A stretch of 64,000 bases of DNA from M3007 sp033764075 (GTDB taxonomy: Bacteria > Bacteroidota > Bacteroidia > Chitinophagales > Saprospiraceae): positions 62,001-126,000 of the forward strand of contig JANRJH010000013.1 in assembly GCA_033764075.1 (NCBI GenBank), written 5' to 3'. Below are positions 43,234 through 52,322 of the stretch, piece after piece. The notes beneath the pieces are model-generated. The model was given only the letters and a program-made list of their open reading frames with translations. It was not told the origin of the DNA and made no database searches. The translations under genes were made by a program, and so were the position numbers. The stretch's first letter is position 1, and every line of letters starts with the position of its first letter.

Positions 43234-45108
43234 ATGATGACTAAAATGGTATGGACTGCCGCCCTCGGCAGCCTCCTCTTTTGCCACCTTAATGCCCAAA
43301 CCAAAGATGTTCCCGGCCTGACCTCGCCCCTCAGCGAAACACTGTACTTTGCGGATACGGCCCGCTATTTTGAAAAAACGATGGAAATCGGGCTGATGGG
43401 CGGCATTGTCCAGTATTTCGGCGATATGGTGGAAAACAACCAGGTCGACAGTCGCATTTTTCAGCCGGTCGGCGGCCTTTTTATTCGTCGACACCTGGGG
43501 CCCATGCTCGCACTACGGGCCAACCTGTTCGGCGGCAAACTAACCGGCGCCGATACCCTGTACGCCCAGCCCCCGTACCGCGCTGAACGCGCCTACCATT
43601 TCACCTCAACCTTTGTCGAACTGACGGCACAGGCAGAACTGGACCTGTTCGGGTTCTTTCGCTTCCGACACCGCGACGAGGTGGTATATACCCTCAACCA
43701 ATATACCCAGAAAGCCGAAGTAAACAAGTTCCGACACGCCCTCTCTCCTTACCTGCTCGGCGGTGGCGGCCTGCTCATGAGCAACGCCAAACCGACGTTC
43801 AACCCAGCGTTTGCTGAAAAATACGGCTATCAGGACGCCGTGGCCGAAGACCAGCGCGTCGCAGAAGGCTGGAAGCAACAATGGTGCGTGTTCGCCGGCG
43901 GCGGTCTGTCTTTCGACATCGCCTACCGCTGGGTGCTGGGCGCCGAACTCGGACTGCGGTGGCCCCTCGGCGCCTACAACGATTACCTCGACGGCGCCAG
44001 CGTTTCGGCCAACCCCGAAAAACCCGACAGCTATCTGACGGGCACCGCTACGCTCAGCTACCGGATCGGCCGCATGGACCGCGACGGCGACGGCGTGCTC
44101 GACGAACACGATAAATGCCCCACAGTCCCCGGTCGCGGCCGTTCTGAAGGCTGCCCCGACGCCGACAACGACGAAGTGGCCGACCGCTACGACGAGTGCC
44201 CCCACCTTGCCGGACACCTTGCCCTCGGCGGGTGTCCGCTCCGCGACACCGACGAGGACGGCGTGCCCGACATCCGGGATGTCTGTCCGGAAACCCCGGG
44301 CCTGGCTTTTTTCGACGGATGCCCTGATTCCGACCACGACGGGGTGGAAGATCGCCTCGACAGCTGCGCTACCGTTTTCGGCGAAGCCTGGTTCGCCGGA
44401 TGCCCCGATACCGATTGCGACAGCATACCCGACGGCATTGACGCCTGTCCGCGGGACTCCGGGGTCGCCTTCTTGAACGGGTGCCCCGTCCGGGATACGG
44501 ATATGGACGGGTTCGCCGACCACGAAGACGATTGTCCCGATCGCTTCGGTGAACAGGATTTTAAAGGTTGCCCGGATACCGACTGCGACGGCGTGGAAGA
44601 CCGACTCGACCTTTGCCCCCTGGTGACTGGCCCCGTGGCAAACAAGGGCTGCCCCGAAATTTCCAAAACAGACCAGAAAAAACTGGCCCTGGCGGTGAAA
44701 AATGTTCAGTTCGAAACCGGCAAAGACGCGCTTAAAGCCACCTCGGAGAAAACCATGGCCGAAATGGCAGACGTCATGACCCGAAACGCTGCTTACCACC
44801 TCCTGGTGGAAGGCCATACCGATGATGTGGGCGACGACGCTAAAAACCTGGACCTGTCGCGCCGCCGTGCCCTGGCCTGTGTAAAAAACCTGCTCGACAA
44901 AGGCATCGCCGAAACGCGTATGCGCGCCGAAGGATTCGGCGAAACCAAACCGGTGGCCGACAACAAAACCGCCGCCGGGCGCGCGAAAAACCGCCGTGTG
45001 GAGTTCAAACTGTACCTGCCGGAATCCACCGATGTGTCGGCAAAAGAGAAACCGGAAACGGAAAAGGACGCTGAAACCAAAACGACCGCAGATAAAAGCG
45101 ACAAGTAG
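43234..45108 (+). CDS. Outer-membrane protein: beta domain, thrombospondin type 3 repeats and OmpA domain
   Basis: 624 residues. Signal peptide 1-22 (MMTKMVWTAALGSLLFCHLNAQ). Residues about 45-285 form an eight-strand-like barrel of the DUF6089 type ('EIGLMGGIVQYFGDMVENNQVD', 'LSPYLLGGGGLLMSNAKPTF', 'LGAELGLRWPLGAYNDYLDG'). Residues about 286-475 are about seven thrombospondin type 3 repeats ('DRDGDGVLDEHDKCPTVPG', repeated D-x-D-x-D-x-x-D and C-P), which bind Ca2+. Residues about 490-600 are an OmpA domain ('NVQFETGKDALKA', 'LLVEGHTDDVGDDAKNLDLSRRRALACVKNLL', 'NRRVEFKL') that anchors to peptidoglycan. A highly charged tail of about 25 residues ends it. A structural link between outer membrane and cell wall. 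An antisense 403-residue frame is a shadow of the repeats. Confidence 0.92.
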   Translation: MMTKMVWTAALGSLLFCHLNAQTKDVPGLTSPLSETLYFADTARYFEKTMEIGLMGGIVQYFGDMVENNQVDSRIFQPVGGLFIRRHLGPMLALRANLFGGKLTGADTLYAQPPYRAERAYHFTSTFVELTAQAELDLFGFFRFRHRDEVVYTLNQYTQKAEVNKFRHALSPYLLGGGGLLMSNAKPTFNPAFAEKYGYQDAVAEDQRVAEGWKQQWCVFAGGGLSFDIAYRWVLGAELGLRWPLGAYNDYLDGASVSANPEKPDSYLTGTATLSYRIGRMDRDGDGVLDEHDKCPTVPGRGRSEGCPDADNDEVADRYDECPHLAGHLALGGCPLRDTDEDGVPDIRDVCPETPGLAFFDGCPDSDHDGVEDRLDSCATVFGEAWFAGCPDTDCDSIPDGIDACPRDSGVAFLNGCPVRDTDMDGFADHEDDCPDRFGEQDFKGCPDTDCDGVEDRLDLCPLVTGPVANKGCPEISKTDQKKLALAVKNVQFETGKDALKATSEKTMAEMADVMTRNAAYHLLVEGHTDDVGDDAKNLDLSRRRALACVKNLLDKGIAETRMRAEGFGETKPVADNKTAAGRAKNRRVEFKLYLPESTDVSAKEKPETEKDAETKTTADKSDK

Positions 45109-45117
45109 GGCTGCCGG

Positions 45118-46722
45118 CTATCCATCTTTCTTCACCCCTTTCAACCGCAGCAAACCCATCGCATTGCGCGGCATGTTTTGCACGGCGCGGGAAACGAATT
45201 GCGCGGATTCATCGTAAAAGAGAAAAACAACCGGCGCCTCCTCCACCAGAATGGCTTCCATTTGTTGGTACAAGGCCAGGCGCACGGGCTCGTCCGTTTC
45301 GGCCAGGGCGCGTTCGTACAGCCGGTCGAATGCCGGATTGGAAAACCCGGTGTAGTTCGGCGGTGCGCCATTTTTGCTGTAAAAGCAGGTGTAATAGCTC
45401 TCCGCGTCCGGGTAATCGGCGATCCACGAAGCCCGAAAAAACGGCGCCTGCCCGTTGCGCATGCGCTCGCGCAGCACGGCGGTTTCCTGGAGGGCAATGC
45501 GGCACCGAATGCCCAGATCCTCCCATTGGCGGGAGATGAACACGGCCAGGTCGGCGTAGTCGGCGTTGCAGAGCAGCGTCAGTTCGGGCAACCCCTGCCC
45601 CCCCGGGTACCCGGCCTCGCGCAACAGTGCGGCGGCCTGCGCCGGATCGAACCGGTACCCGGGGACCGCCGCCGGGTTGTACCCCGGCATGCCCGCGGGC
45701 GCAAACCCGGCATCGGCCGGGCGACCCACTCCCCGGCGCAGGGTGCGGAGCATGGCCGCACGGTCGAACCCGAAGTTCAGAGCCTGGCGCACCTTTTTGT
45801 TCTGCAGAACAGCCGCGCCGGAAGGCCCCATCCGAATGCCCAGGTATTCGGTGTTCAGGTACGGATTTTTTACCAAATAAATACGGTCTGCCAATTCCGG
45901 CTTCAGCGCGCCCTCGGGGGTGAGCAATTCCGAGGTGTACGAAGACTCCAGCCCAAAAAGATAGTCGAGGTTGCCCTTCCGGAATTCCAGGTAAGCCGTT
46001 TTGCGATCGCCCATGAAAGCAATGCGCACCGCGTCGAGGTATGGCAGCCGATGGCCGGCGCTGTCGGTTTCGAAATAACGCGGATTTTTCAACAGCACCA
46101 TGGCATGGCCCTCGGCCCACACCTTGAGCCGGAAAGCACCGGTACCCACCGGATGGCGACGGAAATCGCGGTCGTAATAAGCGAGCGCCTCGTGCGGCAC
46201 CACAAATGCGTACGGCATACTCAGGATGTAGAGCAAGGGCTGAAAAGGTCGTTGGAGGCGCAGCACAAACGTGGAGTCGTTTTCCACCACAAATGGCCGG
46301 AGGGAGTCCACACGGCCTTTGAAAATCCAGCTTCCCGGCTTGGGCCACTGGTCATCGAGCAGCCGCTCGAAGCTGAACAGGACGTCGTGGGCGGTCATGC
46401 GGCGCCCCCGGCCGTCCGGGAAACAGGGATCATCGTGAAAAAAAACATCGGTGCGCAAGTGAAACCGGTACACGAGCCCCCCGGAATCAACCACCCAGGA
46501 CCGCGCCAGGCAGGGCTGCAGCCGCAGGCTGTCGTCGAGTTGCACCAGCCCGTCGAACAGGGCGTCCACGGCCCAGATGTTGTTCTGCGTGCGTGCAAAG
46601 GCCGGATCAAGCGACGTGACGGGGTTGTGCTGGTTGTAGCGAAAAACGGTGCGTCCGTCTTCCCGAACCGCCCTGTCGCAGGACCACAGGCACAACAGGA
46701 GAAGCAGCATTCGTGGGGTCAT
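45118..46722 (-). CDS. ABC transporter substrate-binding lipoprotein, family 5 (peptide type)
   Basis: 534 residues. Lipoprotein signal MTPRMLLLLLCLWSC with the Cys at residue 15. Family 5 extracellular solute-binding domain: 'NPVTSLDPAFARTQNNIWAVDALFDGLVQLDDSLRLQPCLARSWVVD', 'HDVLFSFERLLD', 'VRQALNFGFDRAAMLR', and 'YYTCFYSKNGAPPNYTGFSNPAFDRLYERALAETD'. Binds oligopeptides or similar solutes and delivers them to an ABC permease. No permease or ATPase for it is adjacent; in Bacteroidota such orphan DppA/OppA-like proteins are frequent. The start at 46722 gives the lipobox. Its stop is 9 bases from the convergent OmpA gene. A 519-residue antisense frame is rejected. Confidence 0.92.
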   Translation of the reverse strand: MTPRMLLLLLCLWSCDRAVREDGRTVFRYNQHNPVTSLDPAFARTQNNIWAVDALFDGLVQLDDSLRLQPCLARSWVVDSGGLVYRFHLRTDVFFHDDPCFPDGRGRRMTAHDVLFSFERLLDDQWPKPGSWIFKGRVDSLRPFVVENDSTFVLRLQRPFQPLLYILSMPYAFVVPHEALAYYDRDFRRHPVGTGAFRLKVWAEGHAMVLLKNPRYFETDSAGHRLPYLDAVRIAFMGDRKTAYLEFRKGNLDYLFGLESSYTSELLTPEGALKPELADRIYLVKNPYLNTEYLGIRMGPSGAAVLQNKKVRQALNFGFDRAAMLRTLRRGVGRPADAGFAPAGMPGYNPAAVPGYRFDPAQAAALLREAGYPGGQGLPELTLLCNADYADLAVFISRQWEDLGIRCRIALQETAVLRERMRNGQAPFFRASWIADYPDAESYYTCFYSKNGAPPNYTGFSNPAFDRLYERALAETDEPVRLALYQQMEAILVEEAPVVFLFYDESAQFVSRAVQNMPRNAMGLLRLKGVKKDG

Positions 46723-46878
46723 AGGGAAAAGAAATGAACCGCACACGCTGACGGGTGGACCGGCGGACCGGGGAATTGCAGGAATAATGCCATTATCAAC
46801 ATCTTTTTGTTAGCTCCCTGTGGAATACGGGGGAAAACTTAATCGGCCGCCGGCTTCACCAAAACGGGCAGAGGAGCC

Positions 46879-46886
46879 TATCTTTG
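46879..46886 (+). promoter_or_regulatory. -7 box for the metallo-hydrolase gene
   Basis: TATCTTTG fits TAnnTTTG and is 37 bases before the ATG at 46924. Same octamer as before the DUF6580 gene. Confidence 0.5.
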
Positions 46887-46923
46887 TCCGCTGCAAACCA
46901 TCCTGAGGCCAAAAACCCTGACC

Positions 46924-47610
46924 ATGCGCTTAACCTATTTCGGTCATGCCTGCTTTCTGGTGGAAGCCGGCGGCAAAAATATCCTTTTCGATCCGTTCAT
47001 CCGCCACAATCCGCTGGCGAAAGGCATTGACGTGCAGAACATCCGGTGCGATTACATCCTCCTTTCGCACGCGCATGGCGACCATACGGGCGACGTAGAA
47101 ACCGTAGCGGCACACAACCCGGGCGTCATCATCGTGGGCATCGCCGAAATTGCGGGATATTACAGCCAGAAAGGGCTGAAAACGCACCCGATGAACAAGG
47201 GGGGCTGGTGGACCTTCGATTTCGGCCGCGTCAAAATGGTGCAGGCGGTGCACAGCAGCAGCTTTCCCGACGGCACGTACGGAGGCGAAGCCGCAGGATT
47301 TGTGCTGGATACGGCCGACGGCGTGCTCTACTTCGCCGGCGACACGGCGCTGACCATGGACATGCAGCTCATCCCCATGACCAGCCCGCCCCTGTCCGCC
47401 GCCATCCTGCCCATCGGATCAAACTTCACCATGGACTACCACGACGCCTGCATCGCCGCCGACTACCTGCACTGCAAACGCGTGGTGGGTTGCCATTACG
47501 ACACCTTCGGATACATCAAAATCGATCACCAGGCCGCCAAAGACCAGTTCGCCCAACACAACCGAACGCTCATCCTGCCGACGATAGGCGAAACATTCAC
47601 CCTGGAATAA
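46924..47610 (+). CDS. UPF0173-type metal-dependent hydrolase (beta-lactamase fold)
   Basis: 228 residues. Metallo-beta-lactamase superfamily motif HAHGDH at residues 49-54, preceded by 'MRLTYFGHACFLVEAGGKNILFDPFIRHNPLAKG'; further motif 'GDTALTMDMQLI' and 'VVGCHYDTFGYIKIDH' supplying other metal ligands. UPF0173 enzymes are small soluble hydrolases with unknown substrate. No signal peptide. Its stop is followed by the parA gene 40 bases later, so the three genes 46924-49334 may be one operon ending at the terminator 49373-49408. The call of the family is firm; substrate unknown. Confidence 0.9.
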   Translation: MRLTYFGHACFLVEAGGKNILFDPFIRHNPLAKGIDVQNIRCDYILLSHAHGDHTGDVETVAAHNPGVIIVGIAEIAGYYSQKGLKTHPMNKGGWWTFDFGRVKMVQAVHSSSFPDGTYGGEAAGFVLDTADGVLYFAGDTALTMDMQLIPMTSPPLSAAILPIGSNFTMDYHDACIAADYLHCKRVVGCHYDTFGYIKIDHQAAKDQFAQHNRTLILPTIGETFTLE

Positions 47611-47650
47611 TAAACCCGCACACCATTCAAACATGAAGAATATCAGCAAT

Positions 47651-48412
47651 ATGGGCAAAGTTATTGCCATCGCAAACCAAAAAGGCGGCGTCGGTAAAAC
47701 CACGACCGCCATCAACCTGGCCGCATCCCTGGCCATTCTGGAAAAAAAGGTGCTGCTCATCGACTCCGATCCGCAGGCCAACGCCTCCTCCGGCGTAGGG
47801 GTGGTCACCGACGAAAACACCAAAGGGCTGTACGATTGCCTGGTGAATAACATGCCGCTGACGGAGGCCATCGTGGAAACCGAAACACCCAACCTATACC
47901 TGCTGCCGTCGAACATCAACCTCGTCGGGGCAGAGCTGGAGTTGGTGAACCGCAGCAAGCGGGAGTACGTGTTGCGCGACATGATCGGCGAATTAAAAAA
48001 CGAGTACGACTTTATTTTTATCGACTGCCTGCCCTCGCTGGGCCTGATCACCGTGAACGCCCTGGTGGCGGCCGACACCGTGCTCATCCCGGTGCAATGC
48101 GAAATGTTCTCGTTTGAAGGGCTGTCGAAGCTCAAAAACACCATCGCGCTGGTCAAACAAGGGTACAACCCGGCCCTGCAGGTAGAGGGACTGGTGATCT
48201 CCATGTACGACAGCCGCCTCCGCCTGGCCAACGCCATCGTGGAAGAGGTGCGCAACAGCAGCAACGACTACGTGTACGAAACCATCATCCACCGCAACAG
48301 CCGCGTGGCCGAAGCGCCCATGCAGCATGTACCGGTGGCCATGTACGACGTGAGCAGCAAAGGAGCAACCAACTTTTTTAACCTGGCCGAGGAATTTCTG
48401 CGCCGGAACTAG
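47651..48412 (+). CDS. parA: Chromosome partitioning ATPase ParA
   Basis: 253 residues from MGKVIAIANQKGG; an upstream in-frame ATG at 47633 would add six residues not seen in the family. Deviant Walker A KGGVGKTT at about 11-18, 'VLLIDSDPQANASSG' (A'), and Walker B 'DFIFIDCLPSLGLITVNALVAADTVLIPVQCE'. ParA forms ATP-dependent dimers on nucleoid DNA and moves ParB-parS complexes. parB follows 4 bases after the stop. The pair is of the chromosomal type (Soj/Spo0J), as most Bacteroidota have. No parS-like site was seen in the window. Confidence 0.96.
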   Translation: MGKVIAIANQKGGVGKTTTAINLAASLAILEKKVLLIDSDPQANASSGVGVVTDENTKGLYDCLVNNMPLTEAIVETETPNLYLLPSNINLVGAELELVNRSKREYVLRDMIGELKNEYDFIFIDCLPSLGLITVNALVAADTVLIPVQCEMFSFEGLSKLKNTIALVKQGYNPALQVEGLVISMYDSRLRLANAIVEEVRNSSNDYVYETIIHRNSRVAEAPMQHVPVAMYDVSSKGATNFFNLAEEFLRRN

Positions 48413-48416
48413 TCGT

Positions 48417-49334
48417 ATGGATATGTCAAAAAAGGTCGCCAACAAGCCGGACTTCGGCAAGGGCATACGCGCCCTGCTCGCCAATCCGGCCGAGCTGGAG
48501 CAAGCCGTCAAGGAAAATCCGCAGGAGGTCGTACGCGAGTTCACGGAGAACATCGCCATGCTGCCCCTCGATCAGATAGAGACCAACCCTTTCCAGCCCC
48601 GTACCGAGTTCGACCAGGCCGCGCTCGACGAGCTGGCGGCCAGCATCGGCGTGCACGGGCTCATCCAGCCCGTCACCGTACGCCGCCTGCACGACCGCGC
48701 CTACCAGCTCATTTCCGGCGAGCGCCGCTTCCGCGCCAGCCAGATGGCCGGCCTAACCGAAATACCGGCGTACATCCGCCTGGCCGACGACCAGCAGATG
48801 CTCGAGATGGCCCTCATCGAGAACATCCAGCGCGAAGACCTGAACGCAGTGGAGATCGCCATTTCCTACCAGCGACTGATCGACGAGTGCAGCCTCACCC
48901 ACGAGAGCCTGTCGGAACGCGTGGGCAAACAGCGCAGCACCATCACCAACTACCTGCGCCTGCTCAAGCTGCCTCCGGAGATCCAGCGCGCCGTCAAAGA
49001 CCGCAAGCTCACCATGGGCCACGCCCGTGCCCTGGCCGGCGTGGACAACATCGCCCTCCAGTTGTCGCTCTTCCGCCATATCGTGGAGCAGGATTTGTCC
49101 GTGCGTGCCGTCGAAGACCTCATCAGTCGCTATCAGGGCAATGGCCGCAGCGACAAAAAGCCGGCGCCCGAACGCCTGCCGGACAACCTGCGCCACATCC
49201 AGGACCAGTTCAGCGCGTTTTTTGGCGCCAAAGTGCAACTCAAACGCAACCCCAAGGGGAAAGGACAGATCGTGGTAAACTTTGAGAATGATGCGGAGTT
49301 GAACCGGTTGATTGAGATTATGGAGGAGAAGTGA
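48417..49334 (+). CDS. parB: Chromosome partitioning protein ParB
   Basis: 305 residues. N-terminal ParA-interacting region, then the CTPase/ParB box: 'QIETNPFQPRTEFDQAALDELAASIGVHGLIQPVTVRRLHDRAYQLISGERRFRASQMAG' with GERRFRA (CTP/phosphate site), 'ALIENIQREDLNAVEIAISYQRLIDE', and the KorB-like helix-turn-helix 'LTHESLSERVGKQRSTITNYLRLLKLP'. C-terminal dimerisation part is short. Binds parS near the origin and spreads as a CTP-dependent clamp. Translation may begin at 48417 or 48423. Followed by a clear intrinsic terminator. Confidence 0.95.
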   Translation: MDMSKKVANKPDFGKGIRALLANPAELEQAVKENPQEVVREFTENIAMLPLDQIETNPFQPRTEFDQAALDELAASIGVHGLIQPVTVRRLHDRAYQLISGERRFRASQMAGLTEIPAYIRLADDQQMLEMALIENIQREDLNAVEIAISYQRLIDECSLTHESLSERVGKQRSTITNYLRLLKLPPEIQRAVKDRKLTMGHARALAGVDNIALQLSLFRHIVEQDLSVRAVEDLISRYQGNGRSDKKPAPERLPDNLRHIQDQFSAFFGAKVQLKRNPKGKGQIVVNFENDAELNRLIEIMEEK

Positions 49335-49372
49335 GCGGAATGCGGAAGAAATGGGCACCTGGCTTTGCGATG

Positions 49373-49408
49373 GCGCCTAATTTGCCCCAGGGATAGGCGC
49401 TGTTTTTT
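49373..49408 (+). terminator. Intrinsic terminator after parAB
   Basis: Arms GCGCCTA (49373-49379) and TAGGCGC (49394-49400), loop of 14 bases, followed by TGTTTTTT. A classical stem plus T-run 39 bases after the parB stop, so it ends the upstream operon. Confidence 0.7.
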
Positions 49409-49552
49409 ATACACAAGTTCATTGAAGTGGTAGCGATGCCGGGGGCTGACAGTCACCCCGACACTTACACTCGGCTTTCCGTAATAAAAAAACTTGCGGC
49501 CATTAAAAAGCACAACATACGCACCCGCCTGTATAACAGCAGTGCTACCATG

Positions 49553-49625
49553 TGGCCCCAGCTGGGGTCGAACCAGCAACCGTCTGCTTAGAAGGCAGAT
49601 GCTCTATCCATTAAGCTATGGGACC
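49553..49625 (-). tRNA. tRNA-Arg (anticodon UCU)
   Basis: 73 nucleotides on the minus strand. Acceptor arms GGTCCCA and TGGGGCC pair (one G-T), discriminator A. D arm, anticodon arm CTGCC-TTCTAAG-CAG with anticodon TCT, T arm with the GTTCGAC loop. CCA is not fully encoded. Reads AGA/AGG codons. It lies alone between the parAB terminator and the nnr gene. Confidence 0.95.
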
Positions 49626-49646
49626 CTTTTTTTTCCGCGGACAAAA

Positions 49647-51164
49647 TTATGGTTTTTTCTGCACGCGTGCAAATGCCCGTCCCAGTCCTTTGGGCAAATC
49701 GCCGGCAACCAATGCCTCCATGCCCAGGTGTTCCACGGCCAGATCGCCCGCCAGCCCGTGCAGGTAAACGCCCATCCTGGCGGCATCTTCCGGCGGGTAC
49801 CCTTGTGCCAGCAGGGCCGTCAGCACACCCGTGAGCACGTCCCCGCTGCCGCCGGTGGCCATGCCCGGGTTGCCGGTGGTGTTGAACCATACCTGTCCGT
49901 TGGGCAGCCCAACCGCCGTACAGGCGCCCTTGAGCACGATGATCACCCGGTGGGTCTGCGCTTTTTCCAGCAGGGTGCGTATGCGTGCCGGACTGTCGGA
50001 GCAGGCGCCGAACAACCGTTCAAATTCCTTGGGATGCGGCGTCAGGATGCTGCCCGCCGGTATCTGCGCCCACCAGTCGGGGTGCTGAGACAGCAAATTG
50101 AGCGCGTCGGCGTCAATCACCACCGGTTTTGCTGTTTTTTCCAGAAGTGCAGCGAGTGCTGCTGCCGTTTCCGGCGACTGGCCAATGCCGGGACCGATCC
50201 CCACGGCATCGAATGCCCCGGGGTCCGGCACGCTCGTCAAGCAGCGCGCACGCTCGTCGGCGCTGTACATGGCTTCGGGCACCGCCGTTTGCAGCACCAG
50301 GTACCCGCATCGCGGGGCATGCACTGTGAGCAAACCGGCGCCGGCACGCAATGCACCCCGCGCAGCCAAAACGGCGGCGCCCATTTTGCCGTAGGCGCCT
50401 GCCACGAGCAGCGCGTGCCCAAAATCGCCCTTGTGGGCAAAACGCCTGCGCGGACGGTACAGACCCTGGATATCTTCAGCGACAGTCAGGTGGTAGGGCG
50501 TCGGGGTTTCCTGTTCAAAATCCGGCAACAGCCCAATGGGAACAACAGACCAGTCGCCCACAAACGACTCATTTTCCGCAAAGAAAAAGGCCGGTTTGGG
50601 GCGTTCGAACGTGATGGTAAACGCCGCCCGGATACAGGGGCCGGAAACCACCCCGTCGGCAGACAGTCCGGATGGCAGGTCGATCGAAACGATCGTATTG
50701 GCAAGGCCATTTAGTCTTTCCACCAGGTCTGCCCAAAAATCATCCAGCGGCCTGCTCAACCCTGTGCCGAACAGGGCATCAATGACCACTGCGGCCCGGG
50801 GCACTTCCAGAACAGATGTTTCCGGCGTCGCAGGGTATTCAAAACACGACACACCGCCGTGTTTGGGCAAGGCCTTATATTGCGCCTCAAAGTCGGAAGA
50901 CCGGCGGAGGCCGGCGGGCGGCAGCCAGACCGTCACCTCGTAAGCCGCCTGGTGCAAAAAACGCGCCACAGCCAACCCGTCACCTCCGTTGTTTCCGCTG
51001 CCGCAAATGACCAGTATCGGCTGGGTGGTGTCCGGAAACAACTCCCGAAACCGGCCGGTAAACGCCAGCGCCGCCCGGTTCATGAGTGCAACGGAGGTCA
51101 CCGGCTCAGCGGCGATGGTGGCAGCATCCCAGGCCCGCATCAACTGTGTGTCGAAAATTTTCAT
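49647..51164 (-). CDS. nnr: Bifunctional NAD(P)HX epimerase/dehydratase
   Basis: 505 residues with two domains. N-terminal about 1-210 is the YjeF epimerase ('MKIFDTQLMRAWDAATIAAEPVTSVALMNRAA', 'ILVICGSGNNGGDGLAVARFL', 'AVVIDALFGTGLSRPL', 'IVSIDLPSGLSADG'); C-terminal about 225-505 is the ribokinase-like ADP-dependent dehydratase ('KGDFGHALLVAGAYGKMGAAVLAARGALRAGAGLLTVHAP', 'VVIDADALNLLS', 'TPHPKEFERLFG', 'GNPGMATGGSGDVLTGVLTALLAQG'). It repairs hydrated NADH and NADPH. The start at 51164 begins with the family N-terminus; the longer reading from 51218 is not conserved. Divergent from a CoA-transferase gene with 54 bases between starts. Confidence 0.95.
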   Translation of the reverse strand: MKIFDTQLMRAWDAATIAAEPVTSVALMNRAALAFTGRFRELFPDTTQPILVICGSGNNGGDGLAVARFLHQAAYEVTVWLPPAGLRRSSDFEAQYKALPKHGGVSCFEYPATPETSVLEVPRAAVVIDALFGTGLSRPLDDFWADLVERLNGLANTIVSIDLPSGLSADGVVSGPCIRAAFTITFERPKPAFFFAENESFVGDWSVVPIGLLPDFEQETPTPYHLTVAEDIQGLYRPRRRFAHKGDFGHALLVAGAYGKMGAAVLAARGALRAGAGLLTVHAPRCGYLVLQTAVPEAMYSADERARCLTSVPDPGAFDAVGIGPGIGQSPETAAALAALLEKTAKPVVIDADALNLLSQHPDWWAQIPAGSILTPHPKEFERLFGACSDSPARIRTLLEKAQTHRVIIVLKGACTAVGLPNGQVWFNTTGNPGMATGGSGDVLTGVLTALLAQGYPPEDAARMGVYLHGLAGDLAVEHLGMEALVAGDLPKGLGRAFARVQKKP

Positions 51165-51218
51165 AGTCTGAAATCCGACCTCTTCATTCGTCAGAACGAC
51201 AGCAATCCGAGTTCGCAA

Positions 51219-52289
51219 ATGTCCATCAAAGTTATAGAATTTGCCAGTGTTTTAGCCGGCCCCGCCGTCGGGATGTTTTTTTCCGAATTGGGCGCAGCGG
51301 TGATTAAAATCGAAAATCGGCGCACCGGCGGGGACGTCACCCGGGCCTGGAAGCTGCCGTCCGAGAATCCTAACGCCAACATTTCTGCCTATTGGGCCTC
51401 GGTCAATTACCGGAAGCAATACCTGATGCTCGATCTGGAGAACCTGGAAGACCGCGCACAGGCGCAAGCGTTGGTCCGGGATGCCGACGTGGTCATCAGC
51501 AATTTCCGTCCGGAGGCTGCGCGGCGTTTCGGTCTCGATCCGGAAACGCTGCGCAAGCGGCATCCCGGGCTGATTTACGCCCAGCTGGACGCCTACCCCG
51601 ATCCCGACGATCCCCGGCCGGCGTTCGACGTCGTGTTGCAGGCCGACACCGGGTTTATGTCCATGACCGGCGAAGCGGGTCGTCCGTGCGTCAAAATGCC
51701 GGTTGCCCTGATTGATCTGTTGGCCGCGCACCAGCTCAAAGAAGGCATCTTGTGGGCTTTGTGGCAGCGGGAGCGTACCGGCGAAGGTGCACTGGTGCGC
51801 ACCTCTCTTTTCGAAAGCGCGGTCGCTTCCCTGGCCAACCAGGCCACCAACTGGCTGATGGCAGGGCACTTGCCGACCCCAATGGGTTCACAGCACCCCA
51901 ACATTGCCCCTTATGGCGATCAGGTGACCTGCGCCGGTGGGCCGGTGCTGGTGCTCGCCGTCGGCACCCAAAGACACTTCGAACGGCTGTGCGCGGTGGT
52001 GGGTGAACCCGAAAAAGCCTTTGACCCGCAGTTTGCAACCAACCGGGACAGGGTGCTGCACCGCGCTGCACTTGTGACATGGTTGCAGGAAAAATTTGGT
52101 CGCCGGCCCATCGAACATTGGCTTGACCAATTGCAGGCAGCAGGTGTACCCGCTGCCCCGGTGCGCAACCTTCAGTCCCTTTTTTCCACGCCCGAGGCCC
52201 GCAGCATGGTGCTGCACAGCGAGGAAGAAGGCATACCCACCCAACGGGTCAAAACCGTGGCCTTCCATTTGACCTCCGGACACGGGTAA
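51219..52289 (+). CDS. Class III (CaiB/BaiF) CoA-transferase
   Basis: 356 residues. Family motifs: 'MSIKVIEFASVLAGPAVGMFFSELGAAVIKIENRRTGGDVTRAW', 'YWASVNYRKQYLMLDLENLEDRAQAQALVRDADVVISNFRPEAARRFGLD', and 'MPVALIDLLAAHQLKEGILWALWQRERTGEGALV', where Asp166 is at the position of the catalytic Asp that forms an aspartyl-CoA thioester anhydride. Shorter than the 400-residue norm, so the start at 51219 was chosen on homology of the first residues. Substrate (acyl-CoA/acid pair) cannot be told. The upstream in-frame extension to 50859 runs antisense through nnr and is rejected. Confidence 0.9.
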   Translation: MSIKVIEFASVLAGPAVGMFFSELGAAVIKIENRRTGGDVTRAWKLPSENPNANISAYWASVNYRKQYLMLDLENLEDRAQAQALVRDADVVISNFRPEAARRFGLDPETLRKRHPGLIYAQLDAYPDPDDPRPAFDVVLQADTGFMSMTGEAGRPCVKMPVALIDLLAAHQLKEGILWALWQRERTGEGALVRTSLFESAVASLANQATNWLMAGHLPTPMGSQHPNIAPYGDQVTCAGGPVLVLAVGTQRHFERLCAVVGEPEKAFDPQFATNRDRVLHRAALVTWLQEKFGRRPIEHWLDQLQAAGVPAAPVRNLQSLFSTPEARSMVLHSEEEGIPTQRVKTVAFHLTSGHG

Positions 52290-52322
52290 CGTTCCGACCA
52301 CCAACGACCTACCAACCGCGTA

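Noticed and set aside
45178..46737. 519-residue open frame on the plus strand, antisense to the binding-protein gene
   Set aside because: Fully overlaps a well-supported gene; composition (His/Gly/Arg rich, no domain) is that of a shadow frame in G+C-rich DNA.
50859..51218. Longer N-terminus of the CoA-transferase
   Set aside because: It would run antisense through nnr; the family N-terminus begins at 51219.
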